A stretch of 26,496 nucleotides of DNA from a virus. A model generated the notes under the pieces. That model was not told where the DNA came from and did no database searches. It saw only the letters and a program-made list of their open reading frames with translations. This document shows, one piece after another, positions 22,832 to 26,496 of the stretch. Position numbers and translations under genes: made by a program. The stretch is taken from the IMG/VR virus record IMGVR_UViG_3300042898_006144, positions 1-26,496 of that record; one strand, given 5' to 3'. The number at the start of each line of letters is the position of its first letter. Positions within the stretch are counted from its first letter, which is position 1.

Positions 22832-23478
22832 AAAAAATTGTTATTTTGCTTTTTGTTCTCTTGTTATGTTCAAGCTCTTTTGCTCAATCTAATATTACTT
22901 TAGACTTAAAAGATGCCCCAGTAAGAAGTAGCTTAGAAATGATTTTTAAGCAAGCTGGTATCAAGAATTATGTAATCGATAATTCTGTAGCTGGATTTGT
23001 TACTTGCACACTTACTGATCAGCCATTTGAGAATTCTTTAAAGCTTATAATGAGAGCTAACACTACTCCTCTTACATATACAAAAGAAAATGATGTTTAT
23101 ATTGTAAAATCAAGAAGAATTGTAATTGAGGCAAATCCTGAACCTAGTTCTTATGCTGACTTTATAATGGAAACAAGTAGAAATTCAACAACTTGGGAAA
23201 AGATATCTCTTACTTTTATTGATCCTGTTGATTTGATGTCAGCTTTTGGTAATATCTTGCTTATTAATCAATTTAGTAGATATACAGGTGGAATGAATGG
23301 AAGTGGTATGGGCAACTTTGGCGGTGGTAATGGTAGTGGCTCTTTCGGAGGCAATGGAGGCTTTGGAATGGGCGCTGGTAACGGAATGGGCGGAGGAGCA
23401 ATGGGAGGCTTTGGCGGTGGAGCCTTTGGTGGAATGAATGGTGGAATAGGTGGATTTGGTGGTGGTAGAAATTTCTAA
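22828..23478 (+). CDS. Secreted protein with secretin-type N0/STN domain and Gly-rich tail
   Basis: 216 residues. Signal peptide MKKIVILLFVLLLCSSSFAQ, with cleavage expected after Ala19 (type I; the LLLC stretch is a poor lipobox). Residues about 22-96 match the secretin and TonB short N-terminal domain: ITLDLKDAPVRSSLEMIFKQ, then the G-I-K-N-Y-V-I-D-N and V-A-G-F-V-T-C-T-L segments, then SLKLIMRANTTPLTY and NDVYIVKS. Residues 115-145 (ISLTFIDPVDLMSAFG) resemble the start of a secretin N1 domain. Instead of the channel domain there is a 65-residue Gly/Met/Phe/Asn-rich tail. It would be exported to the host periplasm. Possible roles are interaction with a host secretin complex, exclusion of other phages, or lysis or egress. 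These are inferences. Confidence 0.7.
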   Translation: MKKIVILLFVLLLCSSSFAQSNITLDLKDAPVRSSLEMIFKQAGIKNYVIDNSVAGFVTCTLTDQPFENSLKLIMRANTTPLTYTKENDVYIVKSRRIVIEANPEPSSYADFIMETSRNSTTWEKISLTFIDPVDLMSAFGNILLINQFSRYTGGMNGSGMGNFGGGNGSGSFGGNGGFGMGAGNGMGGGAMGGFGGGAFGGMNGGIGGFGGGRNF

Positions 23479-23483
23479 GTACA

Positions 23484-24026
23484 ATGAAAAAACACGTTGT
23501 ATTTTTTGCTTCTGATATAAACTCAGAAGAACAACCAAATCCAAACGTATTGTGGGCTGCTAATTTCCATATGTCGGATGAATATAAATTTACACTTCCA
23601 GAAAATTTATTACAAGCAGTTACAAAAGATTACAAGACTATAAGTTACCCTTTGGCTTGGTGGAAAAAAGAATTTGAAAAATTGTCTTTTGAATTAGATA
23701 TTGACTATCCATATGCAAAAGAATATATTTGGTCATGGGCACAAATAGAAGCACTTAGAGTCACAATCAAAGCCAACGATATCAACAGTTGCTCAAATCA
23801 AATAATTATCCCTAGAAAGATAGCTAAAATCATCCTTTCTGAAATGCATCTTGGACTCGCAGGAAGTATGCATCCTGAAAAATTCTATAATAAACTTATT
23901 GATGTTATGGATCTTTCTGAAATGATCCTAGATGCTGATACAGTTTTAGATAACTTACTTCAATTAGAGGAGATTTGTGAGTCTTGTGTCAAATATGAAA
24001 GTAATATTGAATGGAGACTGGAATAA
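23484..24026 (+). CDS. Unknown protein
   Basis: 180 residues, starting MKKHVVFFASDINSEEQPNP, acidic, mixed alpha/beta, with no signal peptide (the first strand is short and followed by charged residues). It has many aromatics in the middle (YPLAWWKKEFEKL, YIWSWAQIEALRVTI). The C-terminal half is helical (IIPRKIAKIILSEMHLGLAG, LDNLLQLEEICESC). I recognise no family. It lies 5 bases after the secretin-like gene in the same cassette of short plus-strand genes. Confidence 0.6.
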   Translation: MKKHVVFFASDINSEEQPNPNVLWAANFHMSDEYKFTLPENLLQAVTKDYKTISYPLAWWKKEFEKLSFELDIDYPYAKEYIWSWAQIEALRVTIKANDINSCSNQIIIPRKIAKIILSEMHLGLAGSMHPEKFYNKLIDVMDLSEMILDADTVLDNLLQLEEICESCVKYESNIEWRLE

Positions 24027-24033
24027 TTAAATT

Positions 24034-24456
24034 ATGTGGTACAAACTTTCTCAACAAATTGATATTGGACTTCAAAACTCTCCCTCTGCTTTAGGCCCAA
24101 ATACTGGAATTTTTGCTCCTTTTGCTGAATCTGAAAAGCTAAGAAAAGCTCTTGAAGCTGGAACTTATGTTGTTATTACAGGTCAAAATGGAGAAAAGCT
24201 TTTAGGATTACATGGTTCTAAAAATCTTGAAGGTGAATATTGCGGACAAATTTCAAAGAATGACATTAGATGCGGACAAGACTTTGATGATTGGCTAACA
24301 CAACAAGGATTCAAGGGTATGCAAATTGTTACATGTCAAGGTGGGATGCTTCCAGATTCTTTGACAAACGTAAAAGCCCCTATTCAAGTTGGTTTTCCTA
24401 TCGCTCCAGATCCAACAAATCCTAACAACCCAGTATTTGTCTCTGTACAAAAATAA
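24034..24456 (+). CDS. Unknown protein
   Basis: 140 residues starting MWYKLSQQIDIGLQN. Residues 45-105 look like a small beta-rich domain with TYVVITGQNGEKLLGLHGSK and two G-E/R-Y/C-C-G-Q segments (GEYCGQISKNDIRCGQDFDD). The C-terminus is Pro/Asn-rich (FPIAPDPTNPNNPVFV). No family is recognised. The stop overlaps the SOD start (TAATG), which suggests coupled expression with SOD. Both proteins begin with a short hydrophobic stretch ending L-S-Q. Confidence 0.6.
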   Translation: MWYKLSQQIDIGLQNSPSALGPNTGIFAPFAESEKLRKALEAGTYVVITGQNGEKLLGLHGSKNLEGEYCGQISKNDIRCGQDFDDWLTQQGFKGMQIVTCQGGMLPDSLTNVKAPIQVGFPIAPDPTNPNNPVFVSVQK

Positions 24457-25124
24457 TGAACTTTATAACTAGCACAATTATTCTTTCACAAAAAAAAGAA
24501 AAAGTAGAAGCAACAGGTTTTGAATTTCAAAAGCTACCATATTCTTTTGATTTTTTAGAACCTGTAATTGATGCTGAAACTATGAAAATTCATCATACAA
24601 AGCATCAAAAGAAATACTTTGATAATATGATGGATATAATCGATAAGAACTCTAAATTACAAAAGCATAATTTAGTAGATCTTATGTCAAATTTAAACTT
24701 AGTCCCTTCTGAATCAAGAGAAAAGTTTAAAAACAATGCTGGTGGATATTTCAATCATTCTTTCTTCTGGAATGTAATGACAACTGAAAAGCCAGTTTAT
24801 TCAGGAGCTATTAAAAAACTTATTGATAAAAAGTTTGGCTCTTTAGATAAATTCAAAATTGAATTTATCAAAACAGGAATGGATCATTTTGGTTCTGGTT
24901 GGATTTGGTTATGTACAGAAGACGGAACAAGTTTAAAGCTTTCTTCTATGCCAAATCAAAATAATCCATATATTGAAGAATGCGGCAAGCCTCTCATAGG
25001 TTGTGATTTATGGGAACATGCATACTATTTAAAATATCAAAACGATAGAGAAAAATACTTAAAGAAATGGTATGAATTGATAAATTGGGATTTTGTCAAT
25101 GAAACCTTAGAGAGCTACAAATGA
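24456..25124 (+). CDS. Superoxide dismutase, Fe/Mn family (Mn-like)
   Basis: 222 residues with all four metal ligands: His46 (IHHTKHQKKY), His101 (NNAGGYFNHSFFW), Asp184 and His188 (GCDLWEHAYYLKY). Tyr54 occupies the gateway position. The active-site Gln appears to be Gln168 (MPNQNNPY), as in Mn enzymes, with Gly97 where Fe enzymes carry Gln. I therefore predict Mn or cambialistic use. It converts superoxide to oxygen and hydrogen peroxide in the cytosol. The first 25 residues (to KVEATGFEFQ) extend beyond the usual start at KLPYSF. Long insertions around residues 65-90 are within family range. It overlaps the Dps-like gene by 4 bases (ATGA). Confidence 0.92.
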   Translation: MNFITSTIILSQKKEKVEATGFEFQKLPYSFDFLEPVIDAETMKIHHTKHQKKYFDNMMDIIDKNSKLQKHNLVDLMSNLNLVPSESREKFKNNAGGYFNHSFFWNVMTTEKPVYSGAIKKLIDKKFGSLDKFKIEFIKTGMDHFGSGWIWLCTEDGTSLKLSSMPNQNNPYIEECGKPLIGCDLWEHAYYLKYQNDREKYLKKWYELINWDFVNETLESYK

Positions 25125-25495
25125 ACATAATTACAAATTTATTAACAATTCAAAATCAGATGAGAGTGTTTCACTGGCAAACACAAAAGAAGCCTGGAAG
25201 CTTTGCACAACATGAAGCATTTGGTACTGCTTATGAAGATCTAGACCCGCTAATTGATGATTTTATTGAAGTTTATCAAGGCAAAAAAGGCGCTTTAATG
25301 GGCAAGCAAGGATTCACTGTAAAGCTAGTCAATCTTTCTGATGATGCTGAATCTTTTATTGATGACGCAATTGAATATTTTAGAGTTTATTTGCCAAAAT
25401 CATTAGACTCAAATGTAGATACTGATTTACTCAATATTAAAGATGAAATGATGGCAATTTTGAATCAAACTAAGTATCGCTTGCACATGATGTAA
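25121..25495 (+). CDS. Dps/ferritin-like four-helix protein
   Basis: 124 residues, predicted all-helical. Residues 11-54 follow the Dps ferroxidase pattern: QNQMRVFHWQT, then SFAQHEAFGTAYEDLDPLID, then DFIEVYQG. Dps proteins show H-W, H-x-x-F-x-x-x-Y and D-x-x-A-E. By alignment His18, His31, Asp46 and Glu50 match Dps ligands, but the Asp four residues after the second His is Gly35. The protein is shorter than Dps (about 160) and lacks the N-terminal DNA-binding tail. I recall related small proteins in T4-like phages (possibly DUF5856). Iron or peroxide handling is inferred from these residues and from coupling to SOD; iron storage is not shown. Confidence 0.6.
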   Translation: MNIITNLLTIQNQMRVFHWQTQKKPGSFAQHEAFGTAYEDLDPLIDDFIEVYQGKKGALMGKQGFTVKLVNLSDDAESFIDDAIEYFRVYLPKSLDSNVDTDLLNIKDEMMAILNQTKYRLHMM

Positions 25496-25668
25496 TGAAA
25501 AATTTCTTTAAAGATTCTAGTTGGATTGTGAAGGTGGTGGCATTTGCTACCGCCTTCACTGTTTTGTATGAGTTTGTAAAAGATTTAGGTGAAATAGCAG
25601 TTCACGTTTATCATTTTATTGCAATTATTTTTGGTTTAGGTTTGACTTATAAGAGAAAAAATGGATAA
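25495..25668 (+). CDS. Small membrane protein with two predicted helices
   Basis: 57 residues, starting MKNFFKDSSWIVKVVAFATA and ending TYKRKNG. The ATG overlaps the previous stop (TAATG) and the stop overlaps the next gene by 8 bases, so the frame fits the packed gene order. Residues about 10-28 and 34-51 are hydrophobic and could span the membrane. The turn (KDLGE) is charged and the tail is basic (YKRKNG). Small two-helix proteins include class II holins, but the lysin gene is 4 kb away on the other strand, so holin is only a possibility. Confidence 0.6.
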   Translation: MKNFFKDSSWIVKVVAFATAFTVLYEFVKDLGEIAVHVYHFIAIIFGLGLTYKRKNG

Positions 25669-25888
25669 CTGGACATTCAATAATCCTACTAAAGTAAAAT
25701 TAGTAGAAACGTTGTCTTATTTAGGTGTAAGTAGAAACTTAATGATTCAGAGTACAGAAATTACTTATTTTTTGTCAATTGAACAATTAGAATCTATATA
25801 TGAAAACTTGTCAAAGAAGCAAAAAAAAGCTAAACCAGGAAGAGTAATATTAGAAATAATTGATTTCAAAAAAAATTATCCTGAATAA
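25661..25888 (+). CDS. Unknown small protein
   Basis: 75 residues, starting MDNWTFNNPTKVKLVETLSY, probably a compact helical domain (LVETLSYLGVSRNLMIQS, then SIEQLESIYENLSKKQKKAK). The basic KKQKKAKPGR stretch could contact nucleic acid, but no known motif is present. It overlaps the small membrane protein gene by 8 bases. Its last 13 bases overlap the convergent Fe-S protein gene. Confidence 0.55.
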   Translation: MDNWTFNNPTKVKLVETLSYLGVSRNLMIQSTEITYFLSIEQLESIYENLSKKQKKAKPGRVILEIIDFKKNYPE

Positions 25889-26259
25889 CCACAGCCTCCA
25901 CAAGAATCATGCTCTTCACCTTCAACACTAAAAGATTTTGAACATCCACAACTTTTAGCTGCATTTGGATTTTCTACTTTGAATCCTGTCTTTATACCAT
26001 CTTGCATGTAGTCAACAATTGCTCCATTTAAGTATCGGGCAGAGTTATTATCAACCACAATCATAATATCTTTATCATATACTACGACATCATCAATTTC
26101 TGGCTCGCCTTCTGAAATAGCCAAGCCATACTGAAGACCTGAGCATCCACCACCCGCAACATAAAAATATAAATGTGGAGAGGTTGATTCAATATCAGAA
26201 AATGATTCTTTAATCTTTTCTGCTGCAACATCTGTAATTTGTACTTGAAAATTATCCAT
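25876..26259 (-). CDS. A-type iron-sulfur carrier protein (IscA/ErpA/HesB family)
   Basis: 127 residues. The three cluster-ligand cysteines are present: Cys39 in AGGGCSGLQYG, and Cys104 and Cys106 in NPNAAKSCGCSKSF. Other family marks are VVVDNNSARYLNGAIVDYMQ and GFKVENPNA. It would bind and deliver Fe-S clusters in the cytosol. Unlike ordinary A-type proteins, which end soon after C-G-C-G-x-S-F, it has a 15-residue tail with a second Cys pair (Cys120 and Cys123 in DSCGGCGYSG). HesB-like proteins are known in marine T4-like phages. The start overlaps the stop of the upstream minus-strand gene by 8 bases. Confidence 0.88.
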   Translation of the reverse strand: MDNFQVQITDVAAEKIKESFSDIESTSPHLYFYVAGGGCSGLQYGLAISEGEPEIDDVVVYDKDIMIVVDNNSARYLNGAIVDYMQDGIKTGFKVENPNAAKSCGCSKSFSVEGEEHDSCGGCGYSG

Positions 26260-26496
26260 CTATTCTCATTCCTATACAATGCATAACTGGTCTTACTAAA
26301 GCTAATCCTAAAGCTTCATCAAATAAAACTTCTCCAGTTGTGTCAGGTTCAGGAGCTTCACTATCAGTCAATACAGTTAATTTATGTTTTGATTCAGAAA
26401 CAATTTTCTGAGCTAAATACAATCTACAAGCATGATGATTTTCTAGCTTTTGAAACTCTGATAATCGCTCTCTGAATTCTTTATCTTCTTGCTTTG
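26252..26496 (-). CDS. Unknown protein, C-terminal part (partial at window edge)
   Basis: Open from the right edge (first full codon at 26494) to the TAA at 26252-26254; 80 residues are visible. It begins KQEDKEFRERLSEFQKLENH (a charged helix), continues ACRLYLAQKIVSESKHKLTV, then an acidic Pro-rich segment (DSEAPEPDTTGE), and ends LGLALVRPVMHCIGMRIDG. No family is recognised from this part. The stop lies inside the start region of the Fe-S protein gene (8-base overlap), so the two are probably co-transcribed and coupled. Confidence 0.6.
   Translation of the reverse strand, partial: KQEDKEFRERLSEFQKLENHHACRLYLAQKIVSESKHKLTVLTDSEAPEPDTTGEVLFDEALGLALVRPVMHCIGMRIDG

Noticed and set aside
22828-22890. 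Lipoprotein signal on the secretin-like protein (LLLC).
   Set aside because: The residue before the Cys is Leu rather than Gly, Ala or Ser. A type I cleavage site after Ala19 fits better.
23239-23544. Minus-strand frame rich in Ser/Thr/His opposite the Gly-rich tail.
   Set aside because: It is a complement of the GGN repeats and overlaps two plausible plus-strand genes; it has no family features.
26082-26279. Alternative minus-strand frame within the Fe-S protein gene.
   Set aside because: It overlaps the well-supported A-type Fe-S protein in another frame and has no recognisable features.
1-26496. Insertion sequences, tRNA genes or an integration site.
   Set aside because: I found no transposase or integrase motifs, no terminal inverted repeats flanking a gene block, and no tRNA-like cloverleaf in the few gaps between genes.

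Overview
The window is AT-rich and very densely packed. Most neighbouring genes abut or overlap by 1 to 8 bases (TAATG, TGATG or ATGA junctions). Its content is that of a large tailed phage, probably a T4-like or jumbo myovirus of an aquatic bacterium. The evidence is very long repeat-rich tail-fibre proteins, a row of LamG-type lectin proteins, a conserved fibre C-terminal cap (LEGPE-G-Y-RG) that I associate with marine T4-like phages, a CHAP-type lysin, and auxiliary genes such as an A-type Fe-S protein and DUF1257/DUF2997 proteins. The host cannot be named from the sequence. I see no tRNA, rRNA, integrase, transposase, reverse transcriptase or CRISPR array.

Region 1 (1 to 18540, all plus strand) is a host-recognition and tail-fibre locus. 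It holds eight LamG proteins (one cut by the window edge). It also holds three fibre proteins that share one C-terminal cap (248, 1672 and 1592 residues), a 375-residue fibre protein that shares modules with the 1592-residue one, and a 503-residue probable virion protein. The two giant fibres are built from long G-[NTGSH]-[VLI]-[ST] tetrapeptide arrays alternating with duplicated non-repeat modules. A 13-base identical AT-rich motif follows a LamG stop codon and precedes a fibre gene at two places, and is a candidate late promoter.

Region 2 (18541 to 20918, plus) carries signs of rearrangement. A 29-codon fragment homologous to the start of a nitrilase-family amidohydrolase is followed by two paralogous genes, one with three Ig/cadherin-like repeats and one without, and then by the complete nitrilase-family gene.

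Region 3 (20902 to 22686, minus) is a tight four-gene operon: unknown 183-residue protein, DUF1257 (Ycf35-like), DUF2997 and CHAP-domain lysin.

Region 4 (about 22622 to 25888, plus) is a cassette of short overlapping genes. It includes a secreted secretin-N-domain-like protein with a Gly-rich tail, two unknowns, an Fe/Mn superoxide dismutase overlapping a Dps-like four-helix protein, a small two-helix membrane protein and a further unknown. Region 5 (25876 to 26496, minus) holds an A-type Fe-S carrier protein and the C-terminal end of an unknown gene. Regions 4 and 5 together look like accessory genes for redox, iron and Fe-S handling during infection. No stretch longer than about 80 bases lacks a gene.
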